Counted from the stretch's first letter, positions 35,753 to 43,912 are shown. The stretch: 64,000 bases of DNA from Pseudomonadaceae bacterium (GCA_024743175.1 JANSXA010000002.1:310001-374000), one strand, 5' to 3'. The notes: generated by a model from the sequence alone, not told the origin. A program made the numbers and translations.

Positions 35753-36853
35753 TTAGAGGATCTCGGTAGATTCGAGGGTCAGGCCAAAGCCACTAACGCC
35801 CACATACTCTACTTCCCGACCCGCAATCAGCCGAATTCGACTGATGCCAAGATCACGAATGATCTGTGCACCTACACCTACTTCAAGCCACTGGCTACGG
35901 CGCTCTTCTTCTTTGGACTGACCTGCAAGGTTTTCGTGTGGTACGCCCACAAAACCGGTACGCAGATAAATCAGCACACCAGCACCCAGGGACTGAATTT
36001 TTTCCAGCGAGGCATCCAACAGGTTTTGTTCGTGATCTGTTTGAGGACCGAACACATCATCTATGAGTTTTTCCCGATGGATTCTGACCGCAACGGAAGG
36101 CTCGCTTTTGATATCACCGAAGACCAGCGCCAGATGTTCCGCATCTTCGAACTTGGTGCGATAAGCATAAGCGGTAGCCGGTCCGATGCGGGTTTTCACT
36201 TCAAACTGATTAGTCCGTTCAACAAGCTGCTCGCGGGTCTGCCGGTAGGCAATCAGATCCGCAATAGCGATGAATTTGAGGTTATGTTCAGCCGCAAACT
36301 CCACCAGCTGCGGCATACGCTGAACTGTACCATCGTCGTTGACCAGCTCCGCAAGCAGGCTGACGGGCTGCAGGCCAGCCAGTACAGACAGGTCTACACC
36401 TGCCTCGGTGTGGCCAGATCGGACCAGAACACCACCTTGGCGAGCAACCAGGGGAAAAATATGACCGGGACGCACAAAATCGGCAGCGCTGACATTGCTG
36501 TTTGTCAGTGCCTGCACAGTTGCTGCCCGTTCTTCCGCGGAAATACCCGTAGTCAGACCCTGTTTGTAATCAATTGAGACCGTGAACGCGGTGCTCATGG
36601 GTGCATCGTTGCGGGCAACCATAGGATCAAGATGCAGCTTGGTGGCGTGGTCTTCAAACAGCGGCGCACACAGAATGCCACTGGTATGGCGAATCATAAA
36701 GGCCACCGCTTCCGGCGTTGCTTTACTGGCCGCCATGATCAGATCACCTTCGTTTTCACGATCATCATCATCAACGACCACCACCATTTCACCGCGGCGA
36801 ATGGCTTCGATGGCATCTTCTATGGAGTCAAATTTCACGCCCGTGTCGCTCAT
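35753..36853 (-). CDS. ribB: 3,4-dihydroxy-2-butanone-4-phosphate synthase with degenerate GTP cyclohydrolase II domain (RibBX type)
   Basis: A 366-residue two-domain protein. The N-terminal domain (about 1-205) is a complete DHBP synthase that converts ribulose 5-phosphate to the four-carbon riboflavin precursor; VVVDDDDRENEGDL, GHIFPLVAR and HTEAGVDL carry its active site. The C-terminal domain has the GTP cyclohydrolase II fold but not its chemistry: the three zinc cysteines are absent (the segment reads HREKLIDDVFGPQTDHEQ) and the catalytic RQEGRGIGL loop reads YLRTGFVGVP. Such RibBX proteins are known in other proteobacteria, where a separate RibA supplies the cyclohydrolase. The gene has a terminator-like hairpin 50 bp upstream. 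Confidence 0.92.
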   Translation of the reverse strand: MSDTGVKFDSIEDAIEAIRRGEMVVVVDDDDRENEGDLIMAASKATPEAVAFMIRHTSGILCAPLFEDHATKLHLDPMVARNDAPMSTAFTVSIDYKQGLTTGISAEERAATVQALTNSNVSAADFVRPGHIFPLVARQGGVLVRSGHTEAGVDLSVLAGLQPVSLLAELVNDDGTVQRMPQLVEFAAEHNLKFIAIADLIAYRQTREQLVERTNQFEVKTRIGPATAYAYRTKFEDAEHLALVFGDIKSEPSVAVRIHREKLIDDVFGPQTDHEQNLLDASLEKIQSLGAGVLIYLRTGFVGVPHENLAGQSKEEERRSQWLEVGVGAQIIRDLGISRIRLIAGREVEYVGVSGFGLTLESTEIL

Positions 36854-36903
36854 GGCTATCTCTAAAGTGATGAAAATAGGGCGCGGGAGATTAACACACT
36901 GAC

Positions 36904-36928
36904 AAAAAAAAGCCTGCTTACGCAGGCT
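36904..36928 (-). terminator. Intrinsic terminator or attenuator upstream of ribB
   Basis: Read on the minus strand: AGCCTGC, loop GTAA, GCAGGCT, then a run of T. It is a textbook intrinsic terminator pointing toward ribB, ending about 50 bp before its start codon. The nearest upstream minus-strand gene ends at 37766, more than 800 bp away, so this is either a read-through stop or the expression platform of a ribB leader. Confidence 0.75.
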
Positions 36929-37062
36929 GTTGAATCAAAATCTGATTCCAAAGTTAGGGATAAATACAACTGCAAAGAATTCTCGGGCAATTTTTTACAG
37001 TTAGTAGCTAAGTCGTGCTTGCGCTGTAAAAGTTTCATTGACGTGATAAAGAATCGGTGTAT

Positions 37063-37176
37063 TTTGAAACCGTGCGCGGCAACGCCCGCACCATAACCCG
37101 CTGGCGGCTTAAGCCCCGGCGAAGAAACCCCACGAGGCGATCGCGTTTCAAACCGATCACACCTCGCAGCAGGAGG
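37063..37176 (+). promoter_or_regulatory. Structured 5' leader with competing hairpins before the Spy-like gene
   Basis: Two strong hairpins share the same design, a stem with one bulged C followed by GGC: 37072-37091 (loop AAC) and 37099-37121 (loop TTAA). TTTGAAAC (37063-37070) can close the region by pairing with GTTTCAAA (37145-37152), which can alternatively pair with GAAAC (37124-37128). CCTC (37162-37165) can hide the AGGAGG ribosome site (37171-37176), while CCTCG (37162-37166) can instead pair with CGAGG (37133-37137) and free it. A weak promoter, TTGACG (37038-37043) with TATTTT (37060-37065), would start the RNA near 37071. The 330-bp gap between ribB and this gene holds no coding region I can support. 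Confidence 0.55.
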
Positions 37177-37183
37177 AAACATC

Positions 37184-37678
37184 ATGTTTCATCGTTGTAA
37201 TCGATGGTCTGCGCGCTACGCGTATGGCCACTCTGGTTTTCAAAGCAAAGGTTTTGAAGACAAAGGCTCCCATGAGCAATCTCACGCTATTCACTATCAG
37301 GCACGCGGCCGACGCGGCGGTCACCATGGTGGCGGCAGCTATTTCGGTGTGCGCAGGCCGATACGCTATCTGTCTTATCAGCTGGATCTGGACGACGCTC
37401 AGACACGCAAGGTCGCGGCGGTACTGGACCGACTGAAAGTCGAGCGCGAGCAGGCTAAGCTGGACGAAGCCCGCACTGTTATTGATGTTGCCAGCCTGGT
37501 GACTGAATCAGAGCTCAGCGTCGAGATGTTGAAAGAGGCCCTGGCACCCAGGGTAACCAGCGCAGAGCATCTGCAGGTTGCAGTCGCCAAAGCCATGCAC
37601 GACATCATTCGCGAACTGGACCCGGAACAGCGCGAAGACTTTGCGTATCTCTTAAATACCAAGGCCTTTGTGCTGTAG
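37184..37678 (+). CDS. Spy/CpxP-like helical protein
   Basis: A 164-residue protein. The N-terminal 70 residues are Gly/His/Arg-rich and unstructured; the conserved core begins at VRRPIRYLSYQLDLDDAQ (about 66) and is all helical to the end, with LDPEQREDFAYLL near the C-terminus. This matches the Spy/CpxP (LTxxQ-type) family of helical chaperone/metal-sensor proteins. No signal peptide is evident, which sets it apart from periplasmic Spy. The His-rich N-terminus (QARGRRGGHHGGG) may bind metal. AGGAGG at 37171-37176 gives a strong ribosome site that can be masked by the leader. Confidence 0.72.
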   Translation: MFHRCNRWSARYAYGHSGFQSKGFEDKGSHEQSHAIHYQARGRRGGHHGGGSYFGVRRPIRYLSYQLDLDDAQTRKVAAVLDRLKVEREQAKLDEARTVIDVASLVTESELSVEMLKEALAPRVTSAEHLQVAVAKAMHDIIRELDPEQREDFAYLLNTKAFVL

Positions 37679-37687
37679 CGGCAACCT

Positions 37688-37727
37688 GATGCTGACTCAA
37701 TTCGAATCTGTGGGTTGAGTCAGCATC
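37688..37727. terminator. Perfect 13-bp inverted repeat between convergent genes
   Basis: GATGCTGACTCAA (37688-37700) pairs with TTGAGTCAGCATC (37715-37727) around a 14-base loop, just after the Spy-like stop and 38 bp before the end of the convergent DUF5666 gene. No T-run follows on either strand, so it may act as an RNA 3' end or a factor-dependent stop. Confidence 0.5.
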
Positions 37728-37765
37728 CGTCGTTGGCGATGGATGTTATGGGTCGCGTTGCCCGC

Positions 37766-39319
37766 TTAATCGTCGATCTCTACCTCATCCGCTACTACAG
37801 ATGTGCTGCTGAAGACATCCCAACGCGCCGAAACCTCATCCCCTGGAGTCAGCAGATCAAAAAACTCACTCAGGCTCAGAAGGTTTTCATCATCATCTTC
37901 AAACTGAGTAATGCCATCCTGCACGGAAATTGACACACCCTGAATTTCAAAACTGTTGTTCGCTGCATCTATATTCGAAACGAGACCACGCAACCGGGCA
38001 CGGTCTTCCGGGTCTTCACGCTCAAGGCTTGTCGCCACCACAACTGACCCATCCTGATAACCGCGAACCTCAATTTCGTCACCAATGCCAAGATCACCGA
38101 GCCCAAAGGGTTCAACCTCTGCACTGCTCTCATCTTCGAGTTCTGTAAGTGCCCTGATCTGATAGGTAACATCGAGGACTGAAACCGTCTGCGCAACAAT
38201 ATCCAGAGCCTCGATATTTCCCTCAGCACGAATCGTTCCTGTTGGTTGCAAAGTGATTTCCTGCGCTAGAATTGCGCCGTTACCATTAGCTACGCCTTCT
38301 ATCTGAACTTTGATACCCAGAGCCAGACTCGACTCTTCGCCATTTTCAAATTCCGTATCGTCGTCAATTGTTATCGGTGTGGTCTGGACATCAAAGTCCT
38401 GGATAGAACCGAAGCGATCGATAAAGCCTTCAACGCGAACAATGGCATCACCACCGACTGTCAGGATCGGCAACTGCTCTACCTCACTGGCCTCAAGGTT
38501 CGACGGCGCGGTAAAAGCTGTCGCGGGCGCTCTGACTTCTACAACGTCAGCCGACTCAAGCGTTGCGTTGTCAAAATCTCTCAGGGTGGCATTGGCATAA
38601 TCGACAGTAAGACCACCCAGCTGAAACTGGTTCGCAGTAACGCCATCGATCTGCCCAGTTACTTTGTATTCTGAAAGCGTTGTTTTGCGTTCGATGAAAG
38701 AGGCAATAATGTCACCGTTGGTTTCAACGGTACCGCTCACTTCTAGATCGTCTCCGACTGTAATAGCGGCAATGTTTACATTTGCATAGGTGGTCGCGCC
38801 ATCGCTGATCACGTTCTGCCCCAGCACCGTAAAAGAAGCCAATCCAAGCGTTGCATCCAGCACGTTTACCGCGGTGACAGGACCTTTAACGTTAGCACGA
38901 TAGAGTACCTGGCTCGCTGTATCGGTTGCTGTGTCACTCAGAATAAGCACCTGTTGGCCCTGCTTGAGATCGGCCTGAGTGCCACTCTGGCCCTCGATAA
39001 CAAATTCCGCATCATCGGTTTGTGTTGTGATGCCGTTGGCAATCACGCTGCCAAATGCCTGGATATCACCCGCAACCAGACCTGTCCCGCCTACCGCAAC
39101 ATCCAGAACAACGCCGGTAACATCCGAATCCAGACTCACGCGTACGCCACCTGAAACAAGCCCGCCCGTGACAACCGAGTTGCCACCTGTACTACCTCCG
39201 CCACTGGGAGGCGTTGCTGGCGGTGGGGTGCTGTCGGTTCTACTACTACTGCTGCCACCGCCGCCACAGCCTGCAAGGGCAAAAAACAGCACGCCACAGG
39301 CGATGTGATTAAAACTCAT
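37766..39319 (-). CDS. DUF5666-repeat lipoprotein (second of the cluster)
   Basis: A 517-residue exported lipoprotein: signal with lipobox LAGC (Cys18), then a Gly/Ser/Pro-rich spacer, then repeated beta-strand domains of about 70 residues of the DUF5666 type (elements such as VRVEGFIDRFGSIQDFDV, IRAEGNIEALD, EVRGYQDGS, RLRGLVSNIDAANNSFEIQG). The chain is rich in Asp/Glu. Likely surface or periplasmic; no enzyme motif is present. Its start overlaps the stop of the DUF6502 gene by 4 bp, so the two are translationally coupled. Confidence 0.85.
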   Translation of the reverse strand: MSFNHIACGVLFFALAGCGGGGSSSSRTDSTPPPATPPSGGGSTGGNSVVTGGLVSGGVRVSLDSDVTGVVLDVAVGGTGLVAGDIQAFGSVIANGITTQTDDAEFVIEGQSGTQADLKQGQQVLILSDTATDTASQVLYRANVKGPVTAVNVLDATLGLASFTVLGQNVISDGATTYANVNIAAITVGDDLEVSGTVETNGDIIASFIERKTTLSEYKVTGQIDGVTANQFQLGGLTVDYANATLRDFDNATLESADVVEVRAPATAFTAPSNLEASEVEQLPILTVGGDAIVRVEGFIDRFGSIQDFDVQTTPITIDDDTEFENGEESSLALGIKVQIEGVANGNGAILAQEITLQPTGTIRAEGNIEALDIVAQTVSVLDVTYQIRALTELEDESSAEVEPFGLGDLGIGDEIEVRGYQDGSVVVATSLEREDPEDRARLRGLVSNIDAANNSFEIQGVSISVQDGITQFEDDDENLLSLSEFFDLLTPGDEVSARWDVFSSTSVVADEVEIDD

Positions 39320-40188
39320 GAATCTTCTCCGTTTTCTGGTGGCTGCGCTGCACGTACCTGCCTGTTTATCTGGAACATGCCGACACCAACAGCAAAGCGA
39401 GCATCGTCGCCAGATTGATCTTTTCCAGAGTCGTGCTCGTTCAGCCAGTGAACTATTTCATCTAACGCACTCATTGAGACGCGCTTTGAATGCTGATTAA
39501 AGGCCGCCAGGTGTTTTTCCGGCAGGTTGTTGGCCAGAACTTTTACCTGCAGCAGTTTGTCCTGCGGAGCGGCCTGAATGTTGTGATCTATGGTTTCAAT
39601 GAATTCGGAAGTATCCATACCCAGGATATCTACCATTGCTGTGGGATCTGCATCAGGCGCATATCCTCGGTGGGACATGCGCAAGCGGTCATCTATCATT
39701 TCAACGGCACCAAGGCGTAAGAGCTCGTCCGCCACACTGCGCGGGTACATATCACCGCTGTATTTTTTCACCAGTTCCGTGAAGTTAGGCGACGGTCCAT
39801 TGAAAGGCAGATCAATGGGATAACCTGCCTTGGTCTGAAAATACTCATCTGACATCCAGCCTGCCAACACCGTTCCCGCGCGATTCCACCAGGTCCGATC
39901 AGTTTCATTGATGTTGTCCAGTTTGTGCAGGCGGGCAACTTCTTTACGATTCAGGCCGGTAATAACAGAAACCCGGGCCAGCGTCTGTGGTTTACCGTCA
40001 ATGCCAAACTCCTCAAATGCCACGTCTACAAACACTTTGCGCGACAGTTCCTGAAAGGCACTTGCCGTGATCCCGTTACGCAACAAAATGCGCACCACCG
40101 GACGCAGTATTCGTCTGGCAGCGCGCAATAAGTGGTTTTCAAGAGCTTCTGTCACAACTTCATTCAACCAGATCAGCGGGGTAGACAA
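39316..40188 (-). CDS. DUF6502 protein with helix-turn-helix-like segment
   Basis: A 290-residue soluble, helical protein that resembles the DUF6502 family. Residues about 15-85 include a likely winged or three-helix DNA-binding fold, with LARVSVITGLNRKEVARLHKL looking like a helix-turn-helix. A middle segment (PIDLPFNGPSPNFTELVKKYSGD) is characteristic of the family. It lies between two DUF5666 lipoprotein genes, 23 bp after the first and overlapping the second by 4 bp. The context suggests it regulates them, perhaps through the palindromes at 42161-42205; this is inference. Confidence 0.75.
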   Translation of the reverse strand: MSTPLIWLNEVVTEALENHLLRAARRILRPVVRILLRNGITASAFQELSRKVFVDVAFEEFGIDGKPQTLARVSVITGLNRKEVARLHKLDNINETDRTWWNRAGTVLAGWMSDEYFQTKAGYPIDLPFNGPSPNFTELVKKYSGDMYPRSVADELLRLGAVEMIDDRLRMSHRGYAPDADPTAMVDILGMDTSEFIETIDHNIQAAPQDKLLQVKVLANNLPEKHLAAFNQHSKRVSMSALDEIVHWLNEHDSGKDQSGDDARFAVGVGMFQINRQVRAAQPPENGEDS

Positions 40189-40211
40189 CCAGTGTATACC
40201 CCGCCTGGGGT

Positions 40212-42125
40212 TTATAAATCCTCGATCTCAATTGCCACACCATCCGCATCGACGGTGACGCTGATCGCAAAACTGCCTGTCAGCAGATCCGCCAGGGTTA
40301 AACCTGCCGGGACCTGATCAAAAGGCACATTGTCGCCATCCACCTCACGACCGAGGGCACTTTCAACAATCGAATCGTCAATCAGCGTACTGCCTACCAC
40401 CGTAATTGTTTGACCGTTAAGCTCGAAGCTGTTGCTGGCAACATTTGTAGGTGTACCCGTAACCTGAGAAAGACCAGCCGGTCTGTCTGGAACCGTTCCG
40501 ACCAATCCATCGTCAGCTTCAAAAGACACTTCATCTGCAGTTAAGCGTCCTAATTCGCATCCCAGGCCATTGTCGTCGCTTTCTGCTTCAACAATATCGC
40601 CCACGCTCAACAGTTCAAAGAAAGCTGCTCGGCCCAATGGCTGGTCATCGACGCCTTCGAAGTCGTCCGCAGAATTGATCTGGCTGACGTCCACGGTGAC
40701 CCCCTGAATGACAAAACTGAAACTGTTGGCATCGTCACCTTCGATAGAGGTTACCGGCCCCCGAAGCTTACACGACTGATCGTCTTCGTCTTCTCGTTCG
40801 ATACGGGTCCAGACAACAGAATCATCAGCATCCAGATAGCCACGCGCCTCTATAAAATCGTTTGGCATGATGCGCTGCAGGAATTCCCCAGGGGTCAGGC
40901 TGTCACCGTCATCACCAGCGTCATCTTCGATTCTGCTCATGCCGGTTGGAGTGATGACAACACCCAGACGGGTAGTCAAAGTGGTTTCACTGGATTCAGT
41001 TACCCGATCTTCGATACGCACGCTGTTCTCTACTTCAGGTCTTGTTTCGGATAGATCCAGAACACCGTTGTCATCAAAACTGCCCTTAAGTTCCAGCAAT
41101 CGGCCTTCCTGACCAGCCAGAGCGCTGGCATCAGATACAGCAAGCGTGACCGAGCCGATCACCACAACATTGGGTACAACATCTGTATCTACGGAGACCA
41201 GGATGCCTTCAATTTCGAATTTTCCATTACGATCATCATCGTCGACACGACCATCACCGTTGTCATCGTCAAAGTCATCTTCGCGTTCCACTTCTACGGC
41301 GACAAAATTCCCTGACGCATCCAGATCAGCCTCAACTTCCACAAAAACCCCGACCAGTGTCTGATCTGCAACCAGGCCATCATCGAAGAACGTGCCCCCG
41401 GCGCCTTCGACAACAAGGAATGTGGCATCGTTGATACGGAAAGAGCTGCCGTCATCGGCGACCTCATCAACAAACCCTTTGATTTCAAATTCGTCGTCGT
41501 CTACATCGGGACGACCGGCGGCATCGTTGACTCGATCAATACGTGTAGCGAGGAATCCGTCGGGCATTACCAGCCCGCTGACCTCAACCACCATCTGCCC
41601 GGTGGAAAGTATCAGATCTCTGATATCAATAGTGCCGTCTGCGTTGTTGTCACCTACGTCATCATCAAACGCTGTGTTGGCGTCAACAACAACGCTCTGA
41701 CGAAGCACCGTGAAAGATCCGGTTGCGGGATTTGCGGTATCAACAACGACGTCTCTCGCAGGACCTTTCAGATCATCATCGTAGTCAATACGCTGAGCAA
41801 CGCGCTGGCCATCCTGCTCACTGGCGCGAATTCTGACTTTCATGCCTACCCGCAACGCGCTGTCATCACCAACTCGTTCACTTTCACCTTCAATGGCAAC
41901 AACGGTGTCGCTTTCAACCTCGTAGCGCGCGCCGTTAACAAAAACGCTGCTGAACCCCGTGATCACACCAGATGCAGTGACTGGTATGAAAGCAGGTGCT
42001 GGTGGGTTAGCGCCTGAAGGCGGCGGCGCGGAGGAAGAACCTCCACCACCGCCACCACACGCACTCAGCCCTAGAGCTGTTATGGCGGCAGCCGCGATAC
42101 CGGTAATTTTAGATCTCATATTCAT
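40212..42125 (-). CDS. DUF5666-repeat lipoprotein, strongly acidic (first of the cluster)
   Basis: A 637-residue lipoprotein: signal peptide ending in lipobox LSAC (Cys23), then a poly-Gly/Ser/Pro spacer, then about seven DUF5666 beta domains. It is extremely rich in Asp, with calcium-loop-like segments (DDDNGDGRVDDDDRNG, about 295-310, and DDVGDNNADGTIDIRD) that resemble dockerin/EF-hand loops, so Ca2+ binding is likely. No catalytic motif is seen. A start at 42119 (two codons in) is also possible. It heads the minus-strand operon and faces the paired palindromes. Confidence 0.85.
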   Translation of the reverse strand: MNMRSKITGIAAAAITALGLSACGGGGGGSSSAPPPSGANPPAPAFIPVTASGVITGFSSVFVNGARYEVESDTVVAIEGESERVGDDSALRVGMKVRIRASEQDGQRVAQRIDYDDDLKGPARDVVVDTANPATGSFTVLRQSVVVDANTAFDDDVGDNNADGTIDIRDLILSTGQMVVEVSGLVMPDGFLATRIDRVNDAAGRPDVDDDEFEIKGFVDEVADDGSSFRINDATFLVVEGAGGTFFDDGLVADQTLVGVFVEVEADLDASGNFVAVEVEREDDFDDDNGDGRVDDDDRNGKFEIEGILVSVDTDVVPNVVVIGSVTLAVSDASALAGQEGRLLELKGSFDDNGVLDLSETRPEVENSVRIEDRVTESSETTLTTRLGVVITPTGMSRIEDDAGDDGDSLTPGEFLQRIMPNDFIEARGYLDADDSVVWTRIEREDEDDQSCKLRGPVTSIEGDDANSFSFVIQGVTVDVSQINSADDFEGVDDQPLGRAAFFELLSVGDIVEAESDDNGLGCELGRLTADEVSFEADDGLVGTVPDRPAGLSQVTGTPTNVASNSFELNGQTITVVGSTLIDDSIVESALGREVDGDNVPFDQVPAGLTLADLLTGSFAISVTVDADGVAIEIEDL

Positions 42126-42160
42126 ATCCTCAGGAGTCTACAGAAAAAATAATCTCAGAA

Positions 42161-42205
42161 AAGGGATATATTTCCCTATTCGATGAGAAGGGAAAATATT
42201 CCCTT
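42161..42205. promoter_or_regulatory. Two copies of a GGGA-N6-TCCC palindrome between divergent genes
   Basis: Copy 1 GGGATATATTTCCC (42163-42176) and copy 2 GGGAAAATATTCCC (42190-42203) are near-perfect palindromes with the same arms and AT-only centres, 27 bp centre to centre. Both are flanked by A/T, giving AAGGGA-N6-TCCCT. They fill the space between the start of the acidic lipoprotein gene and the start of the thioredoxin-like gene, as expected for a dimer-binding operator pair. Copy 2 followed by six T could also act as a weak terminator. Confidence 0.68.
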
Positions 42206-42214
42206 TTTTAGTGG

Positions 42215-42751
42215 ATGTCAACTCGGAAGATACAAAAACGTGAGAAGATTGGCTTGCCAGCCATACAAACCCCGGCGCTGGCGCTCATGGAAATGTTTCG
42301 AAAAAAGGACCGTTATATCAATCAGGAAGATAATCCCAGCCGCCGAAAACCTTGGGTTTTCATTAGCACCATCACCGCCATAACAGTACTTCTGGGCGTG
42401 ATGTACATGGTGTCACCTGAAGGTTTTAAGATGACTCACGAGCAGATAGGTACCGGCAAGCCCGCCTTAGTATTTGTCTACGACCCAAATCTTGGCGTGA
42501 GTACTACCCAGCCTGAACAAATGAACATAGCTCGCGATCAGCTGGGCGATCAGGTGTTCTTCCTGATCGCTAGAATCGGCACGCCAGACGGTGACAAACT
42601 GATTGCCGGGCACAATGCCAGACCACCGGAACTCCTCCTGTTCGACTCTTCCGGACGTCTGATACAAAGGCAGTTTGCTTTGATAGAGGCCAGCCAGCTT
42701 ATCCAGTGGCTCCAGTCAGCCGCGCCTGAACTTAACCAGATAGCTCCCTAG
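42215..42751 (+). CDS. Single-pass membrane protein with thioredoxin-like domain lacking CxxC
   Basis: A 178-residue protein: about 47 cytoplasmic residues, one membrane helix (about 48-68, WVFISTITAITVLLGVMYMV), and a periplasmic domain of about 105 residues. The domain reads like a thioredoxin fold (GKPALVFVYDPNLGVST, then a helix, QVFFLIARIGTPDGD, PELLLFDSSGRLIQ), but the redox CxxC is absent. It is divergent from the lipoprotein operon across the palindromes, and overlaps the convergent hotdog gene by 4 bp. The true start may be the ATG at 42287. Fold call is tentative. Confidence 0.6.
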   Translation: MSTRKIQKREKIGLPAIQTPALALMEMFRKKDRYINQEDNPSRRKPWVFISTITAITVLLGVMYMVSPEGFKMTHEQIGTGKPALVFVYDPNLGVSTTQPEQMNIARDQLGDQVFFLIARIGTPDGDKLIAGHNARPPELLLFDSSGRLIQRQFALIEASQLIQWLQSAAPELNQIAP

Positions 42752-43710
42752 ATTTCTTTACCCAGCCGCAGAGCTTCTTCCGCGTAATGTTCGTAGGATT
42801 GCTTCAAAGTGGCCGAATTCAGCAGAGTAGTTGCCAGCAGTTCGCCGGTTTCAGGATCTGAAATATAGGTTTTGATCCACATTGATTCGGTTCGCTTGCT
42901 CTCACCTAAGCCAACAACTTCACGCTCCAACTGATAGTTCTGGCCAACAAACAAGGGCCCCTTGATCATTCTGACTTCGAGGTCGGCAAACAAACCAATG
43001 GATGGCCCTTTGGGTCCTTTGAGACCGGACTTTGTATAACCTACCAGGGGGCTGATCATTTCTGTTGGAATTATCGGCCGACTCCAAGGCGACTGAGCTG
43101 CAGCTTCCGCCGTGTACCAACGACACTTCTCTGTGATTTTTTCGAGTTTGCTGGCGAGGGTAAAAGGATAGCTGTTGCCCAGATGTTGATCGAAATCCAT
43201 AACAACGATATCCCGGTCTGGCGACTTATCTCCAATCTTTACACCTTCCAGGAGAACCAGGTTCTCGGGCGTCGGTCTCGACGCCATTAAACTGTCAAGG
43301 CGGGTCTCAGGATGATCAGGCCCCAATGAAGCCGTACCTTCCAATACCGGTTCCCCGGTTTTCTTAACCGCCCAGAGCCTGGTAATTTTTTCATCAGCGG
43401 CCGGCAGTTCGACAAAAGCCTGCACCTCCTCGCCTTCCACGACAACGTTCTTGAAATGCGCGCTGATACATCCTGATTCAAACCAGGCACTACCCCAGAT
43501 TTTGTACAACAGCGGATCAAACTGGGAAAAATGTGTGGGCCCTTCAATAGGGGCACCACTGAAGCCAAGCTCCTGCGCCTGGTCATCATCATGGATAGAC
43601 AGATGCCCACCGTATTCCTGTTCCGCCAGCATCTGCACCGGAAACCGGAACGGGCCGTTGATGGTGTTGTCTCGTTGCTCTATTTCCGTATCGAATGCAG
43701 CTTTAACCAT
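42748..43710 (-). CDS. MaoC/hotdog-fold protein, double domain
   Basis: A 320-residue protein with two hotdog-like halves. The N-terminal half contains LGFSGAPIEGPTHFSQFDPLLYKIWG, the hydrophobic helix of hotdog enzymes, followed by EGEEVQAFVELP strands. The C-terminal half repeats the pattern (EMISPLVGYTKSGLKGPKGPSIGLFADLEVRMIKGPLFVGQNYQLEREVVG). The D-x4-H dyad of active R-specific enoyl-CoA hydratases is not obvious, so it may bind acyl-CoA rather than hydrate it, or be a variant. No acyl-CoA gene lies immediately next to it. Confidence 0.65.
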   Translation of the reverse strand: MVKAAFDTEIEQRDNTINGPFRFPVQMLAEQEYGGHLSIHDDDQAQELGFSGAPIEGPTHFSQFDPLLYKIWGSAWFESGCISAHFKNVVVEGEEVQAFVELPAADEKITRLWAVKKTGEPVLEGTASLGPDHPETRLDSLMASRPTPENLVLLEGVKIGDKSPDRDIVVMDFDQHLGNSYPFTLASKLEKITEKCRWYTAEAAAQSPWSRPIIPTEMISPLVGYTKSGLKGPKGPSIGLFADLEVRMIKGPLFVGQNYQLEREVVGLGESKRTESMWIKTYISDPETGELLATTLLNSATLKQSYEHYAEEALRLGKEI

Positions 43711-43803
43711 GTTGATCCCCGAGTTTCAAAGAGCATCAGAATAGTTATGTTAGCCAGCAGAACTCAAGGTTTGTGTTTACGCGGCACGAGCTTAACGGGA
43801 CCG

Positions 43804-43858
43804 ATAGGTTCGTGTCCCTGGGCAACCGAACTAAGAAATGGCGCACCCGGCAGGACTC
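43804..43858. repeat. Direct repeat copy A, with detached tRNA-Arg 3' fragment
   Basis: 55 bp that match 43924-43978 at 53 positions, displaced by exactly 120 bp. Its last 20 bp (43839-43858) equal the 3' end of the tRNA-Arg gene including CCA; beyond it the rest of a tRNA is missing. Confidence 0.93.
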
Positions 43859-43860
43859 AC

Positions 43861-43912
43861 GTTAAACCATCGGTTTAACGGTATGCGCGCGATATCGCTT
43901 GCAAGCGATGTC
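43861..43912. repeat. Two palindromes in the spacer between the direct repeats
   Basis: GTTAAACC-ATC-GGTTTAAC (43861-43879) is a perfect 8-bp hairpin; ATCGCTTGCAAGCGAT (43894-43909) is a perfect 16-bp palindrome, extended outward with a wobble to 43891-43912. The 250-bp region 43711-43958 holds only these and the repeats, no gene. Confidence 0.85.

Noticed and set aside
36854-37020. FMN riboswitch (RFN element) upstream of ribB
   Set aside because: The minus strand has a terminator-like hairpin but none of the conserved RFN strings, such as AGGGCGGGG near the 5' end or a GATTCCGGTG-like segment; a covariance search would decide.
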